This document shows positions 23,459-30,403 of a stretch of DNA of 30,403 bases, piece by piece. The notes beneath the pieces were generated by a model. The model saw nothing but the letters and a program-made list of their open reading frames with translations. It made no database searches and had not been told where the DNA came from. Each line of letters begins with the position of its first letter. Within the stretch, counting starts at the first letter, position 1. The stretch is from UBA1038 sp964481445. Lineage in GTDB: Bacteria; Bacillota; Clostridia; Christensenellales; Aristaeellaceae. The DNA is taken from positions 1 through 30,403 of the forward strand of contig CAYZTQ010000013.1 in NCBI GenBank assembly GCA_964481445.1. Direction: 5' to 3'. A program made the position numbers and the translations under genes.

Positions 23459-23500
23459 ATGATAAAATAACAATACATTACAGCTTCATGGAGGCAGGCT

Positions 23501-26140
23501 TTGCGGAGCAATCTGGTGGTCGGCATACTGGCGCATGTGGATGCGGGCAAGACGACGCTGTCGGAAGCTTTGCTGTATACAAGCGGGACGCTGCGCCGCC
23601 TCGGCCGGGTCGACCACCGCGACGCGTTTCTCGATACCGACGCCATGGAACGCAAGCGCGGCATCACTATTTTTTCCAAGCAGGCGGTCATGCCGCTGGA
23701 CGAGGGCAGCATGACGCTGCTGGATACGCCGGGCCATGTGGATTTCTCTTCCGAAACCGAGCGTGTGCTTGCCGTGCTGGACTACGCCATTCTCGTCATC
23801 AATGGGGCGGACGGGGTACAGAGCCATACCCTGACGCTCTGGCAGCTGCTCCGGCGGCACAAGGTGCCTGTATTTCTGTTTATCAATAAAATGGATCTGC
23901 CCGCGGCGGATGAGAAAAGCATTCTTCAGCAGCTGCGGCAGCATTTTGGAGACGGCTTTGTGCGCTTCACCGGTTCCGACCCCGCTGCCCTGCAGGAAGA
24001 AATCGCTCTTTGCGATGAGAGCGCTCTGGCGGAATTTTTATCAAATGCCTGTCTTCATCAACAGACCATCGCCCGTCTGATCAGGAACCGTCAGGTCTTT
24101 CCCTGCTATTTCGGTTCCGCGCTCAGGGTAGAGGGGGTGCGTGAGCTGCTGGAGGGGCTGGCCCGCTACGGCGCGGCCCCCGCCTACGGCGAGGCGTTTT
24201 CTGCCCGGGTGTTCAAGATCAGCCGGGATGAGCAGGGGACGCGGCTGACACACCTCAAAGTAACGGGCGGTGTCCTCCGGGTGCGTGACAGCCTGAGCGG
24301 GCAGGATGCGCAGGGGAAGCAATGGGAAGAGAAGGTCACCCAGATCCGCGTCTATTCCGGCGCCAGGTTTCAGCAGCCGGATGAGGCGCCCGCCGGCACT
24401 GTCTGCTGCGTCAGCGGCCTGACGGCCACCTATCCCGGCGAGGGGCTTGGGGCGGAGGGAGACGCGCGCGGCCCCGAGCTGTCGCCCGTACTCAGCTACA
24501 GGGTGGTTCTGCCAAAAGGCGCCGACCCCGGGCAGGCGCTGCGCCAACTGCGTGAGCTGCAGGAGGAAGACCCGCAGCTGTCGCTCAGCTGGACGGAGCA
24601 AACGCAGGAAATCCGCCTGCAGCTGATGGGCGAGGTGCAGCTGGAGGTGCTCGGCGCGAAGATACTGGAGCGCTTTGGCCTTGCGGTCAGCTTTGACGCG
24701 GGCCGGGTGGTCTACCGAGAAACCATTGTAGAGCCGGTCATCGGTATGGGGCATTTTGAGCCGCTAAGGCACTACGCCGAGGTGCATCTGCTCTTGCAGC
24801 CCCTTTCACGCGGCAGCGGGCTTGTGTTTGAAAGCATCTGCCGGGATGAGGTGCTGGCCGGCAGCTGGCAGCGGCTGGCGCTGAGCCATCTGGAAGAGGC
24901 GCAGCTGCGCGGCGTGCTGACGGGCGCGCCGCTGACCGATGTAAAAATTACCCTGCTCAGCGGCCGGGCGCACAACAAGCATACCCAGGGGGGCGATTTC
25001 AGAGAGGCTGCGCTCCGCGCTCTGCGTCAGGGGCTGATGAAGACGAAATGCTGCCTGCTGGAGCCGCTCTACAGCTTCAGCATGGAGCTGCCCTCCGCCT
25101 GCCTGGGCCGGGTGATGTTTGACCTGCAAAAGGCGGGGGAAGACGTCCGGCTTATCGAAAATGACGGTGAAAAGGCGCTGGTCAGTGGCAGCGCACCGGT
25201 CAGCTTCATGCGCGCCTACGCTGCCGATTTCAGGGAGTATACGCGCGGGGCGGGCAGGCTGACGATGGCCCCGGACGGCTACGCGCTCTGCCCCGATCAG
25301 GATGAGGTGATAGCTGGTACCGGCTACGACCCCGAGGCCGACCTGCTGCACCCCGCCGACTCGGTATTCTGCTCGCATGGCGCGGGCGTGACGGTCAAGT
25401 GGTATCAGGCGGAAAACTTCATGCACCTTGACCGGGACAGCTACCCGCCGCCGTTTGCCAAAAGGGCGCCGCTCAGCAGCCTTCCCCGAGGCGGCAATGC
25501 CTACCGCGCCTCGCCGGAAGAAGTGCAGGCCATCTTTGAGCGCACCTATGGCGCTGTGCGCCAGCGCGGCTTCGAGCCGGTCAGAAAAACCCCAAAGACA
25601 CCGACGGAGGGCGAGGCCGCGCCGCGCCCCCCTCGCTATCAAAAGCCGGATTATCTTTTAGTGGATGGCTATAATATCATCCACGCCTGGGAGGATCTGA
25701 GCGATATGGCCGCCTCCGGCCACATGGATTCCGCCCGGCAGACCCTGATGAACCGCCTGAGCGCTTTCAGGGTGACGGATGAGCGCGAGCTGATTCTGGT
25801 ATTCGACGCCTACCGCGTGCAGGGGGAGGCGCAGCGCGTTTCCCGCTTCCATAACATCAGCGTCGTGTATACCAAAGAGGCCGAGACGGCGGACGCCTAC
25901 ATCGAAAAGGTCAGCTATGAAATCGGCAAAAAGCACCGCGTGACCGTCGCGACAGGCGACAGCGTCATCCAGCTGATCGCGCTGGGCCATGGCGCGCTGC
26001 GCATCTCTCCCGGCATGCTGCTGGAAGAGGTGGAGAGCAGCGAAGCGCAGATGCAGCGCCTGATGGACGCAAATAACCGCCCCATGACGGGGCGGATAGC
26101 CTTTCCTGAAGGCTTTGGCGTCGGAAACGATGCTCAGTAA
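23501..26140 (+). CDS. TetM/EF-G-like GTPase fused to Rae1/YacP-like NYN nuclease
   Basis: 879 aa from a TTG start; GGAGG (23490-23494) is 6 nt upstream and the nearby ATG is out of frame. Residues 1 to about 650 form a translational GTPase. G1 is AHVDAGKT (11-18), G2 RGIT (53-56), G3 DTPGH with the catalytic His (75-79), G4 NKMD (129-132) and G5 SAL (206-208). Domains II-V follow, with PLTDVKITLL, RAHNKHTQGGDF and LLEPLYSFSMELP as in TetM/TetO. A basic, Pro-rich linker (about 690-715) joins residues 716-860. These match Rae1/YacP: VDGYNIIHAW (Asp722, Asn725), VFDAYRV (Asp769), TKEAETAD (Asp798), TGD (Asp820) and GALRIS. TetM-like factors act at the ribosomal A site, and B. subtilis Rae1 cleaves mRNA at the A site. 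A factor that enters stalled A sites and cuts the mRNA is a sensible inference. Tetracycline resistance is not implied. Confidence 0.93.
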   Translation: MRSNLVVGILAHVDAGKTTLSEALLYTSGTLRRLGRVDHRDAFLDTDAMERKRGITIFSKQAVMPLDEGSMTLLDTPGHVDFSSETERVLAVLDYAILVINGADGVQSHTLTLWQLLRRHKVPVFLFINKMDLPAADEKSILQQLRQHFGDGFVRFTGSDPAALQEEIALCDESALAEFLSNACLHQQTIARLIRNRQVFPCYFGSALRVEGVRELLEGLARYGAAPAYGEAFSARVFKISRDEQGTRLTHLKVTGGVLRVRDSLSGQDAQGKQWEEKVTQIRVYSGARFQQPDEAPAGTVCCVSGLTATYPGEGLGAEGDARGPELSPVLSYRVVLPKGADPGQALRQLRELQEEDPQLSLSWTEQTQEIRLQLMGEVQLEVLGAKILERFGLAVSFDAGRVVYRETIVEPVIGMGHFEPLRHYAEVHLLLQPLSRGSGLVFESICRDEVLAGSWQRLALSHLEEAQLRGVLTGAPLTDVKITLLSGRAHNKHTQGGDFREAALRALRQGLMKTKCCLLEPLYSFSMELPSACLGRVMFDLQKAGEDVRLIENDGEKALVSGSAPVSFMRAYAADFREYTRGAGRLTMAPDGYALCPDQDEVIAGTGYDPEADLLHPADSVFCSHGAGVTVKWYQAENFMHLDRDSYPPPFAKRAPLSSLPRGGNAYRASPEEVQAIFERTYGAVRQRGFEPVRKTPKTPTEGEAAPRPPRYQKPDYLLVDGYNIIHAWEDLSDMAASGHMDSARQTLMNRLSAFRVTDERELILVFDAYRVQGEAQRVSRFHNISVVYTKEAETADAYIEKVSYEIGKKHRVTVATGDSVIQLIALGHGALRISPGMLLEEVESSEAQMQRLMDANNRPMTGRIAFPEGFGVGNDAQ

Positions 26141-26889
26141 TACCCGAGGGTCAGGCGCAGCCTGCCCTTTTTCGTCTCATTGAGTATAGAAACCAGCTTC
26201 ACCCGGCCCTTGCTCTGCAGCGAGATGATGGCTCCTTCCGCCGGGGCTTTGGAGGTGTTCAGGCATTCCTGATGGTCCAGTTTGCAAAGCCCGGCCTCGA
26301 TCAGGCGGGCGGCTTCTCCCCGCGACAGGTGGAAGGCGGCCGCAACCAGCGCGTCCAGCCGCAGCGAGGCGACCGTCAGCTGTTTTTCGGTTAAATTGCC
26401 GCTGAGGTCAGGAAGCTCCGACAGGGGAACGCGCTGTGCCTTGACGCCCACGCGCCCCAGTTTTTCGATGCGGTCGGTCATATATTCCGCCATGGAAGCC
26501 AGACAAACAAACAGCGCGCGCTCTTCCTCCAGGGCGATATCGCCCATCACGTCACGAGAAAGCCCAAGCCCCAGCACGGAGCCCAGCACGTCCTGATGCC
26601 GCACGGCGTCTTGCCGTCGGTGCCTGAGCTCAATGGCGGCCAGCGTTTCTTCGCGCTCGTATTGCCCCCATTCCGGCTGAACAAATACAGCGCACTGGCG
26701 CTCCGCGCCCGCAAAGCCTCCGTCGAGCCCAAAGCGGATGTCCCGGCGCGTGCCGTAAGCCCGCTTCACTTCGGCAGCCTCGGCCGGCGTCAGAAATTTG
26801 CTTACGGCGCAGCCGGTTCTTTCCGCTTTTCGGATCAGGTCCTCCATCTTGGTCAGCAGCAGGTCTCTGCTCTCGGTGTCCACACGCAT
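26134..26889 (-). CDS. YlmH-like RNA-binding S4 domain protein
   Basis: 251 aa from the ATG at 26889. The GGAGG is only 2 nt from this ATG, so the in-frame GTG at 26883 (8 nt away) is an equally good start. The C-terminal S4 domain (about 175-235) reads LRLDALVAAAFHLSRGEAARLIEAGLCKLDH and is followed by SKGRVKLVSI. The N-terminal and central parts match YlmH (FLTPAEAAEV, FGLDGGFAGAERQCAVF, QDVLGSVLGLGLSRDVMGDI). YlmH binds the 50S subunit and has been linked to ribosome-associated quality control. Here it stands outside the usual ylmDEFGH-divIVA cell-division cluster. Its last 7 bases overlap, tail to tail, the end of the GTPase-nuclease gene. Confidence 0.88.
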   Translation of the reverse strand: MRVDTESRDLLLTKMEDLIRKAERTGCAVSKFLTPAEAAEVKRAYGTRRDIRFGLDGGFAGAERQCAVFVQPEWGQYEREETLAAIELRHRRQDAVRHQDVLGSVLGLGLSRDVMGDIALEEERALFVCLASMAEYMTDRIEKLGRVGVKAQRVPLSELPDLSGNLTEKQLTVASLRLDALVAAAFHLSRGEAARLIEAGLCKLDHQECLNTSKAPAEGAIISLQSKGRVKLVSILNETKKGRLRLTLGYY

Positions 26890-26911
26890 TTCCTCCCGTT
26901 TCGATGCATAT

Positions 26912-26933
26912 ATTGTAGCAAGCACGGTATAAT
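26912..26933. promoter_or_regulatory. overlapping divergent promoters, ylmH-like and SAP-like genes
   Basis: Minus strand: TGCTACAAT, an extended -10 (TACAAT at 26912-26917). Plus strand: TATAAT at 26928-26933. Neither has a strong -35, and each -35 region would lie over the other's -10, so polymerase could serve only one gene at a time. Confidence 0.5.
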
Positions 26934-26961
26934 AAGAAAAGACCACCGCAAGGAGGGAACT

Positions 26962-27501
26962 ATGGAGAAAATTACGCATCCCATTTATAAGGATTACCCG
27001 GAGCAGCCCTATATTTCAAAGGACCGCGATCTGGACGCCTGGGTGAATACGCCGGAGCGCTTTCCCTACGGCCGCGTGCCCCGGAGCAACATGATTCGAA
27101 ATGAGGAGGGCCTGCTTCCGGGCCATGTGGTGATGCTCTGGCTGATGGATGTCAGCGAGATCACCAACGAATCCTTTGTGCCGCAGTATTTTGAGTACCG
27201 CTATGGTGTGGAGGCGGAGGAGGCCAAGCAGCTACTGGTAGATAAGGGCTATGCCGTCCGCTGCGGCGCGCTCGACAGCCTGCCGCTCTTAAACGCCGAT
27301 GTAATCAAGCGGCTTTTGAAGCAGAAGGAACTGCCGCTCTCCGGCAAGAAGGGCGAGCTGCTGCAGCGCGCCCTCGACCATTTCTCACAGGAAGAAGTGG
27401 CAGCCTTTACCACCCTGCGGCGTTACCGGATCACCCCGGAGGGCAAGGCCGTGCTTGAAAAACACTTCGATGTCATCAAACGCCACGGCATGAAGAAGTA
27501 A
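26962..27501 (+). CDS. SAP-domain-like protein of unknown function
   Basis: 179 aa from the ATG at 26962, with AAGGAGG upstream. The first ~100 residues have no motif I recognise; they are Tyr/Pro-rich at the start and contain GHVVMLWLMDVS and VPQYFEYRYGVEAEEAKQLLVDKGY. Residues about 108-146 (LLNADVIKRLLKQKELPLSGKKGELLQRALDHFS) fit a SAP motif: helix, turn with Leu-Pro-x-Ser-Gly-Lys-Lys, helix. This small fold usually binds DNA or RNA. The tail (RYRITPEGKAVLEKH) resembles the end of winged-helix proteins. No signal peptide or membrane segment. It lies next to ylmH and rplS but is transcribed from its own promoter. Confidence 0.65.
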   Translation: MEKITHPIYKDYPEQPYISKDRDLDAWVNTPERFPYGRVPRSNMIRNEEGLLPGHVVMLWLMDVSEITNESFVPQYFEYRYGVEAEEAKQLLVDKGYAVRCGALDSLPLLNADVIKRLLKQKELPLSGKKGELLQRALDHFSQEEVAAFTTLRRYRITPEGKAVLEKHFDVIKRHGMKK

Positions 27502-27562
27502 ACGGCCGCCGGCCAACATCGGACGCGCAAAGCAGGGTTGCTCCGCTTGGACAAATCTATCC

Positions 27563-27602
27563 AAAAAAACGCTTGCCAGACTGTAAAGTAATGTGGTAAA
27601 AT
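27563..27602 (+). promoter_or_regulatory. rplS promoter with A-tract
   Basis: TTGCCA (27573-27578), 18-nt spacer, TAAAAT (27597-27602). An A7 run at 27563-27569 just upstream of the -35 looks like an UP element, as expected for a strong ribosomal-protein promoter. Confidence 0.65.
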
Positions 27603-27607
27603 TAGCT

Positions 27608-27677
27608 TTGTGACAACGGGCGGTCCTCTGCAAGCAAAAGGCTTGTACGAACGTCTGCGATGGAAGGAGGAAGCCCC
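27608..27677 (+). other. rplS 5' leader, possible L19 leader RNA
   Basis: About 70 nt between the predicted transcript start and the ATG. A hairpin CAAGC / GCTTG is visible around 27630-27646. Firmicute rplS genes often carry an autoregulatory L19 leader; the match here is by position only. Confidence 0.35.
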
Positions 27678-28031
27678 ATGAGTGAATTGATCCGTTCGAT
27701 TGAGCAGGCCCAGCTGCGGACCGACAGGCCCGAGTTTGGCGTTGGTGATACGGTGCGTGTGTTCGTCAAGGTTGTTGAAGGCAGCCGCGAGCGCCTGCAG
27801 GCCTTTGAAGGCACCGTGATTGCCAAGCGCAATGGTTCCTGCCGCGAGACCTTTACCGTCCGCCGCATGTCTTATGGCATTGGTGTCGAGCGCACCTTCC
27901 CGCTGCACTCCCCGCGCGTAGACCGCATTGAAGTGGTCCGTAAGGGCAAGGTACGCCGGGCAAAGCTGTATTACCTGCGTAATCTGCAGGGCAAGGCCGC
28001 GAAGATTAAAGAGTCTTCCAACCGCGCCTGA
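27678..28031 (+). CDS. rplS: 50S ribosomal protein L19
   Basis: 117 aa from the ATG at 27678 (MSELIRS) with AAGGAGG upstream; an in-frame ATG six codons earlier overlaps that site. L19 sits at the 30S-50S interface. The family core is clear: PEFGVGDTVRVFVKVVEGSRERLQAFEGTVIAKRNGS, TFTVRRMSYGIGVERTFPLHSPRVDRIEVVRKGKVRRAKLYYLR. The usual neighbours rpsP, rimM and trmD are not upstream, so the gene has been separated from that operon and has its own promoter and terminator. Confidence 0.97.
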   Translation: MSELIRSIEQAQLRTDRPEFGVGDTVRVFVKVVEGSRERLQAFEGTVIAKRNGSCRETFTVRRMSYGIGVERTFPLHSPRVDRIEVVRKGKVRRAKLYYLRNLQGKAAKIKESSNRA

Positions 28032-28049
28032 TTGCATCAGGCCGGGCAA

Positions 28050-28092
28050 GATAAAAAGGCTTTCACCAAAGATGGGTGAAGGCCTTTTTATC
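28050..28092. terminator. bidirectional terminator between rplS and the HAD gene
   Basis: An 18-bp stem with one G-U pair (28050-28067 with 28075-28092). A5 on one side and T5 on the other let it work for both converging genes. Its right arm reaches the HAD stop codon. Confidence 0.85.
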
Positions 28093-28751
28093 TATCGGGT
28101 TTTCTGTTCAAGCGCCCAGTGCTCAACCGGCAGCTCGGGCGCGGCCCTTCTCATCCTGCGGCTCGGGTTCACACAAACGGCCTGCCCGCACAGCCGCATC
28201 ACTGGAAGGTCGCCGAAGCTGTTGCCGTAGGCAAAGCTGTTTTTCCAGTCGACTTCAAAATGCTGCTGCTTGGCCCAGGCCTTCACCCGTCGTGCTTTTT
28301 CCTGCCCCCGGGTGGAAGAGGAGACACGCCCTTTATCATCTGTGGGAGAGGCAAGGATGGTATCGACCGGCAGCCCGTCTTTCAGATAAGCGATATAGGC
28401 ATCGGGAGAAGCGGAGACCAGCAGCACATGGCATCCCGCCTCGCGGCGCTTCCGCATGCGGCGGAGCGCTTCGGGGTAGAGGCGGGGCAAGAGGTGCAGA
28501 CGGCAGAAATCCCTGTTAAAGGCCTCCTGCTGCTCCTTTGTCATGCGGGAAAGAAAGGAAAGCGCCAGGCTCTTGCCTCTGGCTGCCGAAATCAGGCCGG
28601 AGACGGCCGCGAAGCCCTGCAGCAGACGGGCGGGCAGCTTGTACCAGGGCTCGTACCCGAGCTGCATGGCATAGGCCACGTACCTGACAATGCTGTCTCC
28701 GCTGATCATCGTTCCGTCAAAGTCAAAAATCGCGAGCGCTTTTCCCGGCAT
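28092..28751 (-). CDS. HAD-IB family phosphatase
   Basis: 219 aa. HAD motif I is DFDGTMISGDS (Asp nucleophile and acid/base in DxD), motif II is the Ser in LLVSASPDAY, and motif III is GNSFGDLPVM with the metal-binding Asp. A helical cap (about 25-95) lies between motifs I and II, as in phosphoserine-phosphatase-like (SerB/HAD-IB) proteins. It probably hydrolyses a small phosphorylated metabolite; the substrate is open. The start at 28751 has only a weak ribosome binding site. It is divergent from the M32 peptidase gene. Confidence 0.9.
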   Translation of the reverse strand: MPGKALAIFDFDGTMISGDSIVRYVAYAMQLGYEPWYKLPARLLQGFAAVSGLISAARGKSLALSFLSRMTKEQQEAFNRDFCRLHLLPRLYPEALRRMRKRREAGCHVLLVSASPDAYIAYLKDGLPVDTILASPTDDKGRVSSSTRGQEKARRVKAWAKQQHFEVDWKNSFAYGNSFGDLPVMRLCGQAVCVNPSRRMRRAAPELPVEHWALEQKTR

Positions 28752-28780
28752 TTCCCGTTCCCTTTCTCTGTGGTTTCTGC

Positions 28781-28813
28781 ATTGTACCAGATTTAACCGG
28801 CCCGTGCTATAAT
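28781..28813. promoter_or_regulatory. overlapping divergent promoters, HAD and M32 genes
   Basis: Plus strand: TGCTATAAT, a perfect extended -10 (28808-28813) for the peptidase gene. Minus strand: TACAAT (28781-28786) for the phosphatase gene. No clear -35 boxes; the polymerase footprints would overlap. Confidence 0.5.
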
Positions 28814-28834
28814 TCTCAGGAAAGGAAGGTCAGT

Positions 28835-30334
28835 ATGGATATTCAAACCTTGACACAAAAGCTAAAGGAACTGCAGCGCAGGCTGCATGTGTTTTCGCAT
28901 GCGATGGGCGTGCTGGAATATGACGCTGAAACGGCCGCGCCGAGGCTTTCGGAAGCCGGCCGGGGAGAGACGGTCGGCGTTCTCTCGCAGCTCAGCTACG
29001 AACTGCTGATCAACGATCAGGCGCGCGATTTGCTTTATGAAGCCAGGCAAAAAAGCGCGGAGCTGGATCCGCAGACGCGAAGGGAAGCGGAAGAGCTGTA
29101 CCGCGACTATACAAAATCGGTCTGCATCCCGAAGGAAGAGGTCGTGGCCTATACCAGGCTGGTGAACAAGGCGACCTCTGTCTGGCACGATGCCAAGGAG
29201 AAGGACGACTTTGAGTCCTTCTGCCCCAGCCTCAAAGAGCTGGTGGAAATGAACATCCGCTTTGCCCGCTATCGTGACAGCGCAAAGCTGCCCTATGACG
29301 TGCTGCTGGATGAGTATGAGCCCGGCATCAGCCAGCAGTATCTGGACGCCTATTTTGGCCGCCTGCGCCAGGAGCTGGTGCCTGTGGTGCATGCCGTCAT
29401 AAAGGCAGGTCAGCCTGACACAGCCTGGCTTGAGGGAAATTATCCCACAGCGCTTCAGGAGAAGCTGGCGCGCCGCGTCATGGCCATGATGAAGGTGGAT
29501 ACGGGCCGCTGCGCTCTTGCCCAAAGCGAGCACCCCTTTACCACCAATTTCAATAACAGGGACGTGCGCATTACCACCCACTATTACGAGGACAATCTGC
29601 TTTCCTCCCTGTACAGCGTCATCCATGAGGCGGGACATGCCCTGTACGAGCTGGGCATCGCTGATGAGCTGCAGTATGGACGCCTGGCAGGCGGCGTTTC
29701 CATGGGCGTGCACGAGAGCCAGTCAAGGCTTTGCGAAAACATGCTGGGCCGCAGCCTGCCTTTTGCGGAGGCGCTGCTGCCCGTGCTGGCGGAAATTTTT
29801 CCAGATACTTTCAAGGGCGTGGACGCGCAGCAGCTGTACCGCGCGCTCAACGTTTCCGTGCCCAGCCTCATCCGCACGGATGCCGACGAGCTGACCTACT
29901 CCATGCACATCATGGTGCGCTACGAACTGGAGAAGGCGCTGTTTGACGGCTCCCTCCGGGTGGAAGAGCTGCCGGGCGCGTGGAAAGAGCTGTATCAAAA
30001 ATATCTTGGCGTGGCGCCTGAAAATGACCGCGAGGGCGTTTTGCAGGATGTGCACTGGTCAAACGGCTCCTTCGGCTACTTCCCCAGCTATTCCATCGGT
30101 TCGGCCTACGCCGCGCAGTTCTATGCCGCCATGGACAAAGAGGTGGACATTGACGCCGCCCTTCGCGCGGGCGATTTCGCGCCCATCAACGCCTGGCTGG
30201 ATGAAAAGGTGCACCGCCACGGCGGCCTGCTGAAGCCTGATGCGCTGATGCTGTCTGCCACCGGCAAGGCCTTTGACGCGGGGTATTACACCTCGTATCT
30301 AACAAAGAAATACTCGGCACTGTATCATCTGTAA
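28835..30334 (+). CDS. M32 family metallocarboxypeptidase (Taq type)
   Basis: 499 aa, the usual length. A zinc or cobalt carboxypeptidase that removes C-terminal residues from peptides in the cytoplasm. The metal site HEAGH is at 264-268, and the third ligand is in HESQSRLCENMLGRS, the M32 hallmark. RTDADELTYSMHIMVRYELEKAL and the DVHWSNGSFGYFPSYSIGS block near the C-terminus are also diagnostic. No signal peptide. The ATG at 28835 follows AAGGAAGG. Monocistronic, ending in a hairpin terminator. Confidence 0.97.
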   Translation: MDIQTLTQKLKELQRRLHVFSHAMGVLEYDAETAAPRLSEAGRGETVGVLSQLSYELLINDQARDLLYEARQKSAELDPQTRREAEELYRDYTKSVCIPKEEVVAYTRLVNKATSVWHDAKEKDDFESFCPSLKELVEMNIRFARYRDSAKLPYDVLLDEYEPGISQQYLDAYFGRLRQELVPVVHAVIKAGQPDTAWLEGNYPTALQEKLARRVMAMMKVDTGRCALAQSEHPFTTNFNNRDVRITTHYYEDNLLSSLYSVIHEAGHALYELGIADELQYGRLAGGVSMGVHESQSRLCENMLGRSLPFAEALLPVLAEIFPDTFKGVDAQQLYRALNVSVPSLIRTDADELTYSMHIMVRYELEKALFDGSLRVEELPGAWKELYQKYLGVAPENDREGVLQDVHWSNGSFGYFPSYSIGSAYAAQFYAAMDKEVDIDAALRAGDFAPINAWLDEKVHRHGGLLKPDALMLSATGKAFDAGYYTSYLTKKYSALYHL

Positions 30335-30378
30335 TCCGCAGCCCGACGCCTTGTTTCCAAGGAAGCTGTGTACACAAA

Positions 30379-30403
30379 GAGGCGGGGGAAAATTCCCCGC
30401 CTC
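30379..30403 (+). terminator. terminator after the M32 peptidase gene, at window edge
   Basis: Stem GAGGCGGGG (30379-30387) / CCCCGCCTC (30395-30403), extended by a G-U and an A-T pair around a short A-rich loop. Any U-run lies beyond the window. Confidence 0.65.

Noticed and set aside
23501..26140. Acquired tetracycline-resistance gene
   Set aside because: Base use matches its neighbours, no mobile element is near, domain IV differs from TetM in detail and the protein carries a nuclease domain. Chromosomal housekeeping role is more likely.
1..30403. CRISPR arrays, tRNA or rRNA genes, insertion sequences, phage genes
   Set aside because: Read for on both strands; no spaced repeats, no cloverleaf with TTCGANTC arm, no transposase or integrase motifs found.

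Overview
The window looks like a chromosomal segment of a GC-rich, anaerobic, probably gut-associated Firmicute of the class Clostridia. The evidence is a DUF6062 protein, GerMN (spore germination type) proteins, a long-form HPF, a zinc-type (C+) L28, a YkpA-type ABC-F, a YlmH-type S4 protein and strong GGAGG ribosome binding sites. Family-level placement (Christensenellales or Oscillospirales-like) is only a guess. No tRNA, rRNA, CRISPR array, transposase or prophage gene was seen. Genes are densely packed, and four neighbouring pairs are divergent from short shared promoter regions.

Layout. 1-4361 (minus): a four-gene operon running from a promoter at 4412-4439. It encodes a membrane protein with a zinc-ligand tail, a DUF6062 protein, a secreted GerMN protein and a GerMN lipoprotein cut by the left window edge. 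4536-7171 (minus): yitT-like and dnaX, 2 nt apart. dnaX carries an E. coli-like A-AAA-AAG slippery heptamer with a nearby -1 frame stop. 7328-9325: hpf (plus) faces cca (minus). 9446-10699 (plus): an orphan beta-class DNA methyltransferase whose promoter shares its -35 box with the cca promoter. 10906-11931: a stand-alone MreB/Mbl actin with a structured leader and a strong terminator. 12145-12363 (minus): rpmB.

12526-19090: a carbohydrate locus. An AraC regulator is divergent from a CUT1 sugar transporter (binding protein and two permeases, no ATPase) and a GH31 alpha-glycosidase. The expected job is uptake of an alpha-glycoside that is cleaved inside the cell. 19264-20865: YkpA-type ABC-F ATPase whose second catalytic glutamate is glutamine. 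21061-23370: a complete polar amino-acid ABC transporter (binding protein, permease, ATPase). 23501-26140: the most striking gene, a TetM/EF-G-like GTPase fused to a C-terminal Rae1/YacP-like NYN ribonuclease domain, starting at TTG. It overlaps tail-to-tail with a ylmH-like gene. 26962-30334: a SAP-like protein, rplS with a short leader, a HAD-IB phosphatase (minus) and an M32 carboxypeptidase.

Theme. A large share of the window concerns the ribosome: hpf (hibernation), cca (tRNA ends), rpmB, rplS, an ABC-F factor, a YlmH-type factor and the GTPase-nuclease fusion. The two transport operons share a design in which a stable hairpin separates the binding-protein gene from its permease. Both binding proteins have signal-peptidase-I-type signals with no lipobox cysteine.
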